NCBI RefSeq assembly: GCF_003217295.1
Contig: NZ_QJTJ01000012.1
Span: 1-64,000, forward strand
Length of the DNA: 64,000 bases
Source: Ureibacillus chungkukjangi
GTDB lineage: Bacteria > Bacillota > Bacilli > Bacillales_A > Planococcaceae
Direction: 5' to 3'
Of this stretch, positions 17,680 to 26,923 are shown one piece after another. The notes beneath the pieces were generated by a model. The model was given only the letters and a program-made list of their open reading frames with translations, was not told where the DNA came from and ran no database searches. The stretch's first letter is position 1; every line of letters starts with the position of its first letter. The position numbers and the translations under genes were made by a program.

Positions 17680-18585
17680 ATGAAAAAAATATGGAAGTGG
17701 CTAGCGCTGGGGGGGCTTGTCATTATTGCTGTCAGTTTGACCATTTCCTATAAGGTCTATAGCGATGTAAAGGAAACGGTCGAAGTAGTGTACACCCCAT
17801 TTCATGATGAATTATCTGTTAAAAGAGAAAAAGCCATTGATGTGACGGAAAAGGAACCTTTCTCAGCCCTGATTCTTGGAGTTGACGAAAGGCAAGGGGA
17901 TCAGGGAAGATCCGATACGATGATTGTACTGACGGTAAATCCAGAGCTTGCAACAACCAAGATGTTAAGTATTCCGCGGGATACGTATACCGAGCTTGTT
18001 GGCACAAATTCAAAGGATAAGATTAATCACGCCTATGCATATGGCGGCGTGAAAATGGCAGTAAGCTCTGTGGAGGCGTTATTAGATATCCCAATAGACT
18101 ACGTAGCGAAAATTAATATGGAGAGCTTTGTGGAAATTGTTGATATCGTGGGTGGCATCGAGGTTGACAATGCCTTTGAATTTTTCTATGAAGATGAGAA
18201 TTTTCCTGTTGGACAATTGGAGCTAGACGGGGAAAAAGCCTTGAAGTATGTCAGAATGCGTTATGATGATCCAGAAGGAGATTTCGGCCGCCAAAATCGA
18301 CAAAAACAAGTCATTCAACAGGTCCTAAAAAAGAGTCGCTCCTTGAATACCGTATTCAATTACAAATCTATCATGGATACACTAGAAAATAATTTAGAAA
18401 TGAGTATTACCTTTGATGAGCTCCTCAACATACAAAAGGACTATCGAAATAGTTTCGCCAATATTGAGCAGCTCTACCTAAACAATGGAACAGGCTCGAT
18501 GATGAATGAAATATATTACTATATTCCAAATGAAGAGGAACTAAAAACGCTGCAGGATACATTAAAAACTCAATTGGATATTTAA
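17680..18585 (+). CDS. LytR-CpsA-Psr (LCP) family ligase
   Basis: Membrane-anchored phosphotransferase that attaches polymers (teichoic acid or capsule) from the lipid carrier to peptidoglycan. One N-terminal membrane segment is at about residues 5-26. The LCP core begins ALILGVDERQGDQGRSDTMI, with the conserved arginine/aspartate pairs in MLSIPRDTYTELVG, INHAYAYGG and DDPEGDFGRQNRQKQVI. Length 301 aa is typical. It is 78 bases after galU, so probably in the pgi-galU unit. Its place inside the locus suggests the polymer is linked to the wall, or to cortex peptidoglycan if expressed during sporulation. Confidence 0.92.
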   Translation: MKKIWKWLALGGLVIIAVSLTISYKVYSDVKETVEVVYTPFHDELSVKREKAIDVTEKEPFSALILGVDERQGDQGRSDTMIVLTVNPELATTKMLSIPRDTYTELVGTNSKDKINHAYAYGGVKMAVSSVEALLDIPIDYVAKINMESFVEIVDIVGGIEVDNAFEFFYEDENFPVGQLELDGEKALKYVRMRYDDPEGDFGRQNRQKQVIQQVLKKSRSLNTVFNYKSIMDTLENNLEMSITFDELLNIQKDYRNSFANIEQLYLNNGTGSMMNEIYYYIPNEEELKTLQDTLKTQLDI

Positions 18586-18781
18586 TATCAAAAGCAAAGA
18601 TTCTATCTGCTACTCTATTTTCTATTTTAGTAGGTTATATAGCCAAAGCGAAATGAATAGAATGCAAACTAGATAGCTGTTACTGATAAAATTTTCCTAA
18701 AAAAATGATTTGCTTTAGGATTTTCTAACTTGATTGAGGTAGCAAAAAAGTTTGGCTGAAATTTGTTTAGGAGGATCATTA

Positions 18782-19747
18782 TTGAACGAAATAGTAGTAA
18801 GTATTAGCTGCACTGCTTTTAATCATGAAAAGTATATTGGTGATGCGATTGAAAGTTTTTTAATGCAAAAAACAGATTTTAGGTTCGAGATTTTGATTCA
18901 TGATGATGCCTCTACTGATCGAACAGCAGAAATTATTAAAGCATATGAAAAACAGTATCCAGAGATTATTAAGCCAATCTATCAAACGGAAAATCAATAT
19001 TCTAGAGGGATAGCGGTAGAAAAACTAAATTATGAAAGGGCAAATGGACGGTATATTGCCATTTGCGAGGGGGATGATTACTGGTCCGACCCTTCAAAGC
19101 TCCAAAAACAAGTAGAGTTTATGGAGAAGCATCCCAAATGCAGCTTGTGTGTACATGGGGGATATGTCGTAAATGCCTACGACAAAAAAATCCTTCAATA
19201 TAACAGACCAAGTAGACAAAGCAAGTACTTTACACCTGAAGAAATCATTGAAGGTGGCGGAGGGCTTTTCATTACCAATTCGATGTTTTTCAGAACGGAA
19301 TTTTCAATGTTCAAACCAAAGTTTTATGAAAATGCCACAGTGAGTGATTATCCATTAGCTATCTATTTATCATTAGTAGGTGACGTCTATTATATGGACG
19401 AATATATGTCTGCCTATAGGGTTGGAGATAGTACATCATGGACGGGTAAAAATCTAGCGAATTTCCATAAGACTATCAAACATTATCAGGAAATTTCGTT
19501 AATGCTGGATGAACTGAACCAATATACAAACTTTCAATATGACACTGCAATTGATAGAAGAAAAATAGAAAATGAAATCGTACTGTTAACCCAGCAGAGA
19601 AAATTTAAAGAAATCAAAAAAGGTAAGTATAAGCAGCATTATAAGGAACTAAATATTAAAAGAAAATTGATTTTATTCATCGATGAATATACGCCACATT
19701 TTTCAAGCTTTTTAAGGAAAAACAGGCGGTGGCTGAGTGGAGTATGA
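18782..19747 (+). CDS. Family 2 glycosyltransferase
   Basis: Inverting GT-A glycosyltransferase. The opening VSISCTAFNHEKYIGDAIES is followed by the nucleotide-binding motif LIHDDASTDRTAEII (about residues 37-51) and the acidic EGDDYWSDPSKLQKQ (about 91-105). The TTG start (18782) has AGGAGG seven bases upstream; an upstream reading from 18752 lacks one. The C-terminus overlaps the flippase start by 11 bases. It is likely to transfer a sugar to the growing lipid-linked repeat unit. The donor is unknown. Confidence 0.88.
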   Translation: MNEIVVSISCTAFNHEKYIGDAIESFLMQKTDFRFEILIHDDASTDRTAEIIKAYEKQYPEIIKPIYQTENQYSRGIAVEKLNYERANGRYIAICEGDDYWSDPSKLQKQVEFMEKHPKCSLCVHGGYVVNAYDKKILQYNRPSRQSKYFTPEEIIEGGGGLFITNSMFFRTEFSMFKPKFYENATVSDYPLAIYLSLVGDVYYMDEYMSAYRVGDSTSWTGKNLANFHKTIKHYQEISLMLDELNQYTNFQYDTAIDRRKIENEIVLLTQQRKFKEIKKGKYKQHYKELNIKRKLILFIDEYTPHFSSFLRKNRRWLSGV

Positions 19748-21221
19748 CATCACAAAAAGTAAAGTTATCTCTTCGCTTTTTTGGAAGCTATTAGAAAGAG
19801 GCGGGGTCTACGGTATCCAGTTTATCGTGATGGTTCTGCTGGCTAGGCTTTTGTTGCCTGAGGAGTTCGGAATTATTGTTCTGGTAACTGTTTTTATCTC
19901 TTTAGCAAATCTATTAGCACAAAGTGGTTTGAACACAGCACTCATTCAGAAGAAGAGTGTAGATGATACCGATTTTTCATCTGCCTTTTATACTAATCTA
20001 CTTATCTCAACGATACTATATATCCTACTCTATTTCACTTCACCTTTTATAGCAGCATTTTTTGATGAATCTCAGCTAATAAATCTCATCAGATTACTCT
20101 CACTAACATTATTTATTGGATCGTTTACTTCCATACAAAACGCCATTATTGCGCGGAACATGCAGTTTAGAAAGCTATTTTTTAGTAGTTTATGTGCCGC
20201 TATTATAGCTGGCGCTGTTGGGATAGGGATGGCATTTGCCGATTTTGGACTCTGGGCTTTAGTTTGGCATCAGTTAACCTATCAACTTCTGGCAGCATTG
20301 ATTTTACTTTTTACTGTTGACTGGAGACCAAAGCTTCTCTTTTCGTGGAAGCGAGTCAAAGGGTTGTTTTCATATGGTTGGAAGCTAATGGTCTCAGCTG
20401 TAATTGATACGCTTTATGCGAATTTAATGATTCTTAGTATTGGGAAGTTTTTTAGCCCTGCCATAGTTGGTTTTTACAATCGGGGCGAACAATTTCCGAA
20501 TCTGATAATCAATAACATAAATGGGTCAATTCAGTCGGTGATGCTGCCTGCTTTGTCAGCTTTTCAGGATGATAAAAAACGAATCAAGGAAATGGTTCGA
20601 AGGTCAATTGTGACGAGCTCCTATATCATCTTTCCAATGATGGTTGGACTAGCGGTTATTGCAAAGCCTTTAGTCATTGTTTTATTGACAGAAAAGTGGT
20701 TGCCTTCTGTTCCGTTTATTCAGATTTTTTGCGGTGTATATGCTTTATGGCCAATTCATACTGCAAATTTACAGGCTATGAATGCACTTGGACGAAGCGA
20801 TATTTATTTGAAGCTGGAAATTGTCAAAAAGATTGTAGGTATTGCGATTCTAGCCATTTGTATTCCTTTTGGAGTGCATGCTATGGCAATCGGTGCCTTA
20901 GTTGGTGGAGTAGTCGCAACATTTATAAATACGTACCCCAACTCGAAGCTATTCGATTATAGTTTTCAGGAGCAATGGAGAGATCTTTTCCCATCCTTAA
21001 CACTCTCCTTATTAATGGGGGCTTTTGTTTACCCAATACAATGGATCGGCCTGTCAGCACCAATAACTTTAATGACTCAAATGTTCTTAGGAGTGCTTTT
21101 ATATGTCGTTCTATCCAATATGTTTAAAATGGAGTCTTTTTCATATCTACTGACTACCACAAAGGAACTGTTGTGGCGGCGTAAAAGAAAATCAAACTAT
21201 AGCATTCATAATGAGGTGTGA
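19737..21221 (+). CDS. Polysaccharide flippase (WzxC-like), second of two
   Basis: A 494-aa protein with about 14 hydrophobic segments. WzxC-type features are SSLFWKLLERGGVYGIQFIV and LARLLLPEEFGIIVLVTVFI at the N-terminus and FYNRGEQFPNLIINNINGSI in the middle. It exports lipid-linked saccharides. The start is GTG inside the preceding glycosyltransferase gene. It differs in length and motifs from the flippase at 12602, so the locus may assemble two units or may have been built from two clusters. The 3' end overlaps the ATP-grasp upstream region. Confidence 0.87.
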   Translation: MEYDITKSKVISSLFWKLLERGGVYGIQFIVMVLLARLLLPEEFGIIVLVTVFISLANLLAQSGLNTALIQKKSVDDTDFSSAFYTNLLISTILYILLYFTSPFIAAFFDESQLINLIRLLSLTLFIGSFTSIQNAIIARNMQFRKLFFSSLCAAIIAGAVGIGMAFADFGLWALVWHQLTYQLLAALILLFTVDWRPKLLFSWKRVKGLFSYGWKLMVSAVIDTLYANLMILSIGKFFSPAIVGFYNRGEQFPNLIINNINGSIQSVMLPALSAFQDDKKRIKEMVRRSIVTSSYIIFPMMVGLAVIAKPLVIVLLTEKWLPSVPFIQIFCGVYALWPIHTANLQAMNALGRSDIYLKLEIVKKIVGIAILAICIPFGVHAMAIGALVGGVVATFINTYPNSKLFDYSFQEQWRDLFPSLTLSLLMGAFVYPIQWIGLSAPITLMTQMFLGVLLYVVLSNMFKMESFSYLLTTTKELLWRRKRKSNYSIHNEV

Positions 21222-21222
21222 A

Positions 21223-22449
21223 ATGAAAAAATTATTAGTCCTTGGTGGGGGAAATACACAAATTCCCATGATCAAAAAGGCGAAAGAAATGGGACATTAT
21301 GTTATTACCTGTGATCCGATTGTAGACAATCCAGGTCACCGGTATGCTGATGAGTCCTATCAGGTCAGCATTACCGATAAAGATGGGGTATTGAATCTAG
21401 CGAGGTCATTAGGAATCGACGGAATTGTTTGCTATGAGTCGGATCTTGCAGCCGCAACAGTTGCATATGTAGCTGAAAAATTAGGATTTGAAAATCAGCC
21501 CTATTTGTCTGTAGAAACAATGATTCAGAAGGATTTGTTCCGAGAATTCCAATCCCAGCATAATTTGACTTCACCAAGATCAAAAGGTTATTCCTCATTA
21601 GAAGAAGCTCAGGCTGATTTTCATAGTTTCAAAATGCCAGTAATGATTAAACCAGCTGATTCCTCAGGCAGTAGAGGTGTTGCCAAGTTCAATTCAATTC
21701 GCGAGCTTCCGGAATTAGTAGAAAAGGCATTAAGTTATTCGAAATCCAAACGATTTATTCTTGAAGAGTATATTAAGAAAGATGGATCCCACATTTCCGG
21801 AGATGGTTTTTCAGTAGATGGAAAGCTCGTCTTTCGAAGCTTTGCGAATACCTACTTTTCCAAATTAGACTTAAATCCATTTGTTCCAGTTGCATCTACA
21901 TGGCCCAGCACAATGCCCGAACGTCTGGAAACTAAAATTCACGATGAGATTCAAAAAGTGTTAACTCTACTAAATATGAAAACTGGCCCTTATGATTTTG
22001 ATATTCAAATCGATGAAAACGAAGATGTCCATGTCATCGAGATGGGTCCACGAAATGGTGGTGGCTGGCTTCCAAAAGTCATCCAATATGCAACCGGAGT
22101 AGATTTGATTGAATATACCATTAAGGCTGCACTGGGAGAAGACTGTAGTGATTTAACAATGGCTAAGACAAAGGGATATTGGTCCAATTATCTAATCAAT
22201 AGTGCTGACAGCGGAGTTTTTAACGGTGTTGAATTTGATACAGATTTCGAAAAGAATCATGTGGTTGAGTATGAATTATTTGTAGAAAAAGGCGATCGTA
22301 TTTCAGCACTAACGGGTGGAAATGCAGGGTTAGGAATCATGCTTTTGAAATTCTCCTCAATGGAAGAAATGGTTGAGACTATGGAAAATGTGACGAATTT
22401 TGTGAAAGTAAAGGTAGGAGATACATTATCTCTATCTAGCGTTATTTAA
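21223..22449 (+). CDS. ATP-grasp carboxylate-amine ligase-like enzyme
   Basis: ATP-dependent ligase of the PylC/CarB-like ATP-grasp group, joining a carboxylate to an amine or other nucleophile through an acyl phosphate. An N-terminal pre-ATP-grasp fold begins KKLLVLGGGNTQIPMIKKAK. The ATP loop is MIKPADSSGSRGVAKF (about residues 143-158), then LEEYIKKDGSHISGDGF and the metal-binding VIEMGPRNGGGWL (about 272-284). The ATG at 21223 has GAGGTG before it. Being next to a sugar formyltransferase and a WbqC-like gene, it may acylate the amino sugar with an amino acid; this is inference. Confidence 0.8.
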   Translation: MKKLLVLGGGNTQIPMIKKAKEMGHYVITCDPIVDNPGHRYADESYQVSITDKDGVLNLARSLGIDGIVCYESDLAAATVAYVAEKLGFENQPYLSVETMIQKDLFREFQSQHNLTSPRSKGYSSLEEAQADFHSFKMPVMIKPADSSGSRGVAKFNSIRELPELVEKALSYSKSKRFILEEYIKKDGSHISGDGFSVDGKLVFRSFANTYFSKLDLNPFVPVASTWPSTMPERLETKIHDEIQKVLTLLNMKTGPYDFDIQIDENEDVHVIEMGPRNGGGWLPKVIQYATGVDLIEYTIKAALGEDCSDLTMAKTKGYWSNYLINSADSGVFNGVEFDTDFEKNHVVEYELFVEKGDRISALTGGNAGLGIMLLKFSSMEEMVETMENVTNFVKVKVGDTLSLSSVI

Positions 22450-22489
22450 TAGAAAAAAATCACTTTAATAGTGTGGAGATGATCAAAAA

Positions 22490-23401
22490 TTGAAGCAATC
22501 CAATTTGAAAGTAGTATTTATAACAATGGAGGTTACTCAGGTACTGCATTCGCTTTTGGAGTCAGCAAAAGTGGTTGGATTAGTAGAAAGTAAGAGAAAG
22601 AATCCGTCAAAACAAACGAATCAATTACGAGATTTTTGTTCAGAAAGAAATCTTCCTTATTATTTCATGAATGATGGATGTAGCGTGAACTTCGAAAACT
22701 GGTTAAAAGAATTGGAACCCGATTTAATAGTAATCTTTGGTATGTCAGAGCTTTTGAAGAAAAATATCATTGATATTCCAAAGAAGGGCTGCATCAATTT
22801 GCATCCATCGCTACTGCCAAAATATCGTGGGGGCTACCCTATATTTTGGATGTACTACCATTTCGATTTAAATCCAGGCGTCACGGTGCACTATATCGAT
22901 GAAGGCGAAGACACAGGCAATATCATCTATCAGGAGAGTATTAACCTACCGATTGGAGCTACAGAAGAAGAGTTTTTCGATAACCTTATCAACAAAATAG
23001 GAATCGAGCTGCTGCTAAGAGCGATAGAGGATATCGAAAAGGATTGTGCACCAAGTATCCAACAACAGGTAGACGGCTCAACAAAAAGAGCCAGACAAAT
23101 CCGTCCAGAGCAATATAAAGAAATTATTGACTGGGAAACATGGGATATTGTGAGGATTTGGCATTTGTTAAGAGGCACTCAAAATTGGTTAAATGTCTTT
23201 GATTTATCTGAAATTCAAGGGGATATCAAAAAATGGCGAATTCTAAATTACAGTTGTGAAGACTCGCCATTCGAGTTAGGTAAAGTTTTTAAAGAAGATT
23301 CACAGTACTTTGTAAGTTGCGGCCAAGGGAAAATCTATATGGAGCTGACGATGGAACAAAGTGAAGAAGTGAAAAAAGGCTTTGCTAAAGTGGTTGGGTA
23401 A
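22490..23401 (+). CDS. Formyltransferase family protein, probable sugar N-formyltransferase
   Basis: Uses 10-formyltetrahydrofolate to formylate an amine. The formyl-transferase signature is complete: catalytic Asn and His in GCINLHPSLLPKYRGG (about residues 101-116) and the Asp in VTVHYIDEGEDTGNI (about 131-145). It is 303 aa, and its context is an aminosugar locus rather than def/fmt, so it is more like VioF/FdtF enzymes acting on dTDP-4-amino sugars than Met-tRNA formyltransferase. The substrate would fit the product of the dehydratase-reductase-aminotransferase set at 6-10 kb. The C-terminal third is not assigned. Confidence 0.82.
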   Translation: MKQSNLKVVFITMEVTQVLHSLLESAKVVGLVESKRKNPSKQTNQLRDFCSERNLPYYFMNDGCSVNFENWLKELEPDLIVIFGMSELLKKNIIDIPKKGCINLHPSLLPKYRGGYPIFWMYYHFDLNPGVTVHYIDEGEDTGNIIYQESINLPIGATEEEFFDNLINKIGIELLLRAIEDIEKDCAPSIQQQVDGSTKRARQIRPEQYKEIIDWETWDIVRIWHLLRGTQNWLNVFDLSEIQGDIKKWRILNYSCEDSPFELGKVFKEDSQYFVSCGQGKIYMELTMEQSEEVKKGFAKVVG

Positions 23402-23485
23402 TTATTAGCTAGATTATCGAGCGTTACAAGAATTATTAAATTAATTACTGGGGGTTTTACCTATTAAAGGAGAATGGAAATTACG

Positions 23486-24186
23486 ATGAATATCGCACTC
23501 ATGCAGCCCTATTTTTTCCCTTATATAGGTTATTTTCAGCTTATTAAATCTGTGGATGAATTTGTTATTTTCGATAATGCTCAATATGTAAGACGTAGCT
23601 GGATGAACCGTAATCGAATTTTAAATGAGCATAAGGAGACGGTCTTCATCCTGTTCGTAAGGCGCAAAGAGAGACAAAGATTAAAGATATTATGATTAAC
23701 AATGATTTGGATTGGAAAGAGAAAATTTTGAATCAATGCTTTTATTACAAAAATGCGCCAAATTATATGGTTGTGCGAGAGCTGCTAGAAGAAAGTTTTG
23801 CACAAAGTGAAACGAACTTAAGCGACTTTAATACTCGATTGATCAAAATGATTTGTAGTTATTTAGGCATTGATACAAACATAATGCTATTTTCGGAAAA
23901 CTTCCCTCATATCGACAACGCAAGTGAATCCGATGACTGGGGTTTGCACGTTTCTATGGATTCCAATGCGACAAGGTATATCAATGGTATAGGTGGCATT
24001 GAATTTTATAACCAACAAAAATATTTAGACGAGGGAATCGATATTAAATTTATTCAATCCAAACTTACACCCTATAACCAGTTCGACAAAAACTTCGTAC
24101 CAGGACTTTCAATAATCGATATTATGATGTTTAACGATCTATCAACTATTACAGAGATGCTAGATCAGTATGAACTAATCTCTTAA
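23486..24186 (+). pseudogene. WbqC-family gene with a frameshift
   Basis: The first frame (23486-23695) gives the canonical WbqC start MNIALMQPYFFPYIGYFQLI, then NAQYVRRSWMNRNRIL. It leaves the family pattern after HKET. One base later the +1 frame reads HPVRKAQRETKIKDIMINND and runs to 24186, keeping the rest of the family (NDLDWKEKILNQCFYYKNAPNY). A single-base deletion around 23640-23652 explains both parts. WbqC-like proteins occur in loci for N-acylated amino sugars; their biochemical role is not settled. Either the gene is broken or there is a sequencing error. Downstream genes are intact. Confidence 0.8.
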
Positions 24187-24190
24187 ACAA

Positions 24191-24214
24191 AACCTGATGA
24201 ATTTTCATCAGGTT
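24191..24214 (+). terminator. Hairpin after the WbqC-like gene
   Basis: AACCTGATGA/TCATCAGGTT form a perfect 10-base stem with a TTT-containing loop. No strong T run follows, so it may be an attenuating hairpin rather than a full terminator. Confidence 0.5.
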
Positions 24215-24267
24215 TATGGATAATTGCTAAACGAATTTTGAAGTGACTAAATAGAAGAGGTGAATGT

Positions 24268-25161
24268 TTGAAAGGAATCATTTTAGCAGGTGGTTCGGGT
24301 ACCCGATTGTATCCACTTACAAAATCTATCTCCAAACAGATACTTCCCGTTTACGATAAACCGATGATATACTATCCCTTGTCGGTTTTAATGCTGGCAG
24401 GAATTAGAGAAATTTTAATCATTTCAACTCCTAGAGATATCGATGCTTTTAATGATCTTTTAGGTGATGGTAGTCGATTGGGCATGCACTTTGAGTACAT
24501 CGTGCAAGAAGAACCGAATGGACTGGCAGAGGCTTTTATCATTGGAGAAGAATTTATAGGGGATTCTCCAGTTGCCTTAGTATTAGGGGATAATATTTTC
24601 TATGGCTCGAATTTCAGCACGCTATTAAAAGAGTCAGCTGCAGTTACTTCTGGAAGTGTGATTTATGGCTGCTATGTCAATGATCCAAGGGCATATGGCG
24701 TAGTAGAGATAGATGAAAATAAGAATGCTATTTCAATAGAAGAAAAACCAGAAAATCCAAAATCCTCTTATGCTATTCCAGGATTATATTTCTTTGATAA
24801 TCAGGTTGTAGAAATAGCAAAACAAGTACAGCCTTCAGAGCGCGGAGAGTTGGAAATTACGTCAATTCTTGAAGAGTACTTAAAAAGAGGGAAGCTAAAG
24901 GTCGTACTGACTGGGCGGGGATTAGCCTGGTTGGATACCGGGACACATGAGTCTCTACTGGAAGCCTCTAATTTCGTTGAAGCGATTCAAAAAAGACAGG
25001 GACTATATATCGCTTGTGTTGAAGAAATTGCTTATCGCAGTGGCTATATCAATCGAGAACAATTATTAGAACTTGTTAAACCGCTCATGAAAACAGATTA
25101 CGGTAAATACTTGATGGAAGTCTCACAAACTATCGATTATTCCTTTATAACAGCAAACTAA
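24268..25161 (+). CDS. rfbA: Glucose-1-phosphate thymidylyltransferase
   Basis: Makes dTDP-glucose from dTTP and glucose-1-phosphate. Motifs are [20 protein letters not shown] at the N-terminus, [12 protein letters not shown] (about residues 102-113), [20 protein letters not shown] (about 157-176) and the C-terminal [15 protein letters not shown]. Length 297 aa is usual. TTG start with AGAGGTG upstream. It begins a tight operon through galE at 31 kb. With rfbB it supplies dTDP-4-keto-6-deoxyglucose. No rfbC or rfbD is present, so the route here does not lead to rhamnose within this locus. Confidence 0.95.
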   Translation: MKGIILAGGSGTRLYPLTKSISKQILPVYDKPMIYYPLSVLMLAGIREILIISTPRDIDAFNDLLGDGSRLGMHFEYIVQEEPNGLAEAFIIGEEFIGDSPVALVLGDNIFYGSNFSTLLKESAAVTSGSVIYGCYVNDPRAYGVVEIDENKNAISIEEKPENPKSSYAIPGLYFFDNQVVEIAKQVQPSERGELEITSILEEYLKRGKLKVVLTGRGLAWLDTGTHESLLEASNFVEAIQKRQGLYIACVEEIAYRSGYINREQLLELVKPLMKTDYGKYLMEVSQTIDYSFITAN

Positions 25162-25176
25162 AAAGGGGAAGATGCC

Positions 25177-26175
25177 TTGCCAAAGAAAAAGGTACTAGTA
25201 ACAGGTGGAGCAGGATTTATAGGCGGTAATTTCGTTCACTATATGGTGAACCAATATCCAGATTACGATATTTATAATTTAGATGCCTTAACCTATGCAG
25301 GAGATTTGTTAAAGCATCGTGCCATTAAGCACAATGAAAATTATCATTTTATTCATGCAGATATCGTAGATCGAGCTAAGATGATTTCTTTGTTTGAAAG
25401 GGAGCGATTTGATTTTGTCCTCCATTTTGCAGCAGAAAGCCATGTAGATAGGTCAATCAACGAGCCCTCTCTTTTTTTGCAAACGAATATAATGGGTACG
25501 CAAGCTTTACTGGATGCAGCCTTAAAGGTCGGGGTTGAAAAATTTGTTCACATCTCGACGGATGAGGTATATGGCGAACTGGATTTTGATGCCACTTTGT
25601 TATTTTCAGAAAGTACACCGATTCAGCCAAATAGTCCTTATAGTGCAAGTAAGGCTGCGTCAGATTTTATAGTACAGGCTTACCATAGAACCTTTGGATT
25701 GCCAATGAATATTACTCGCTGCTCTAATAATTACGGTCCCTATCAATATCCGGAAAAGCTAATCCCTTTAACGATTCTATCGGCCTATCAGGAAAAGTCG
25801 ATTCCCGTATATGGGAATGGCTGCAATGTGCGTGATTGGCTACATGTATATGATCATTGTACTGCTATAGATAAAATATTGCATGAAGGTGTAAATGGGG
25901 ATGTTTACAATATTGGGGGACATAATGAGCGAACAAATATTGAGGTAGTGAAAACAATTTTAAGTTCTCTTAGTAAGCCAGAGACGTTGATTGAATTTGT
26001 GGAGGACCGATTAGGCCATGATAAGCGCTATGCCATTGACCCGACAAAATTAGAACAATTGGGCTGGACACCAAAATACTCCTTTGAAAAAGGAATCGAG
26101 GAAACGGTGCAGTGGTATCTATGTCACCGAGAATGGTGGGAGCCACTGCTTTTAGAAAAGCATATCCAAAATTAA
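25177..26175 (+). CDS. rfbB: dTDP-glucose 4,6-dehydratase
   Basis: Converts dTDP-glucose to dTDP-4-keto-6-deoxyglucose with a bound NAD. A short-chain dehydrogenase fold begins LVTGGAGFIGGNFVHYM. Catalytic Thr/Asp/Glu are in HISTDEVYGEL (about residues 126-136) and Tyr-x3-Lys in NSPYSASKAASDF (about 153-165). RCSNNYGPYQYPEKLIPLTI is typical. Full length at 332 aa, TTG start, 15 bases after rfbA. Its product is the substrate of the 2,3-dehydratase at 6282, so the two distant sub-operons work in one pathway. Confidence 0.95.
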   Translation: MPKKKVLVTGGAGFIGGNFVHYMVNQYPDYDIYNLDALTYAGDLLKHRAIKHNENYHFIHADIVDRAKMISLFERERFDFVLHFAAESHVDRSINEPSLFLQTNIMGTQALLDAALKVGVEKFVHISTDEVYGELDFDATLLFSESTPIQPNSPYSASKAASDFIVQAYHRTFGLPMNITRCSNNYGPYQYPEKLIPLTILSAYQEKSIPVYGNGCNVRDWLHVYDHCTAIDKILHEGVNGDVYNIGGHNERTNIEVVKTILSSLSKPETLIEFVEDRLGHDKRYAIDPTKLEQLGWTPKYSFEKGIEETVQWYLCHREWWEPLLLEKHIQN

Positions 26176-26219
26176 TCGTACAGGATTTATTTATTTTTTA
26201 TAAGGGTTGGTGAGTATCT

Positions 26220-26909
26220 TTGGATATTTCTACAATTCATGAAACTGACTCCAAAAAAAATCACAATAATAAATCTGTAGAGCCCATCGTAATCAAAAAC
26301 AATCTACTCTACTTTATTACTAAAAGAATGATGGACATTTGTTTATCAATTATTGGTTTGATTGTTTTGTCTCCTCTATTACTTTTTGTTTCAATTCTAC
26401 TAAAATTTGAAGATAAGAATGGATCAGTCATCTTTAAACAATTACGTACAGGTAAAGACGGATGTGAATTTTACATGTACAAATTCCGTTCAATGGTCAG
26501 TAATGCAGAGGCTATTAAGGGAGAGTTGCTTGGGGAAAATGAAGCAACTGGACCAGTTTTTAAAATGAAGGATGATCCTCGAGTAACAAAAGTAGGCAGA
26601 TTGATAAGGAAAACAAGTATTGATGAATTGCCTCAACTAATCAATGTACTGAGAGGAGAAATGAGTCTCGTAGGACCTAGACCACCTCTTCCAGATGAGG
26701 TTGCTGAATACAATGCCTATGAAATGCAGCGTTTAAGAGTAAAGCCAGGCTTAACCTGTTATTGGCAGGTGGGTGGACGAAGCAGCTTGGATTTTGAACA
26801 ATGGATCGAATTAGATTTGAAATATATCCGTGAAAGAAATACTTTGGTGGATGTACTCCTAATTTTTAAAACGGTATTCGTCTTATTTGGCTCCAAAAAT
26901 GCATATTAA
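26220..26909 (+). CDS. Priming sugar transferase (undecaprenyl-phosphate sugar phosphotransferase)
   Basis: Starts each repeat unit by moving a sugar-1-phosphate onto undecaprenyl phosphate. One membrane segment near residues 37-61 (MMDICLSIIGLIVLSPLLLF) is followed by the catalytic domain. Signatures are FKQLRTGKDGCEFYMYKFRSM, KTSIDELPQLINVLRGEMSL and VGPRPPLPDEVAEY, with the C-terminal KPGLTCYWQVGGRS. It is the short (229 aa) form without the N-terminal four-helix part of WbaP. TTG start. The primed sugar could be glucose/galactose or the trideoxy sugar; the sequence alone does not tell. Confidence 0.93.
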   Translation: MDISTIHETDSKKNHNNKSVEPIVIKNNLLYFITKRMMDICLSIIGLIVLSPLLLFVSILLKFEDKNGSVIFKQLRTGKDGCEFYMYKFRSMVSNAEAIKGELLGENEATGPVFKMKDDPRVTKVGRLIRKTSIDELPQLINVLRGEMSLVGPRPPLPDEVAEYNAYEMQRLRVKPGLTCYWQVGGRSSLDFEQWIELDLKYIRERNTLVDVLLIFKTVFVLFGSKNAY

Positions 26910-26923
26910 AATGGTGATATATA

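Noticed and set aside
22490-23401. Methionyl-tRNA formyltransferase
   Set aside because: The formyltransferase core is present, but the gene lies among aminosugar genes without def and lacks a clear tRNA-binding C-terminal domain.
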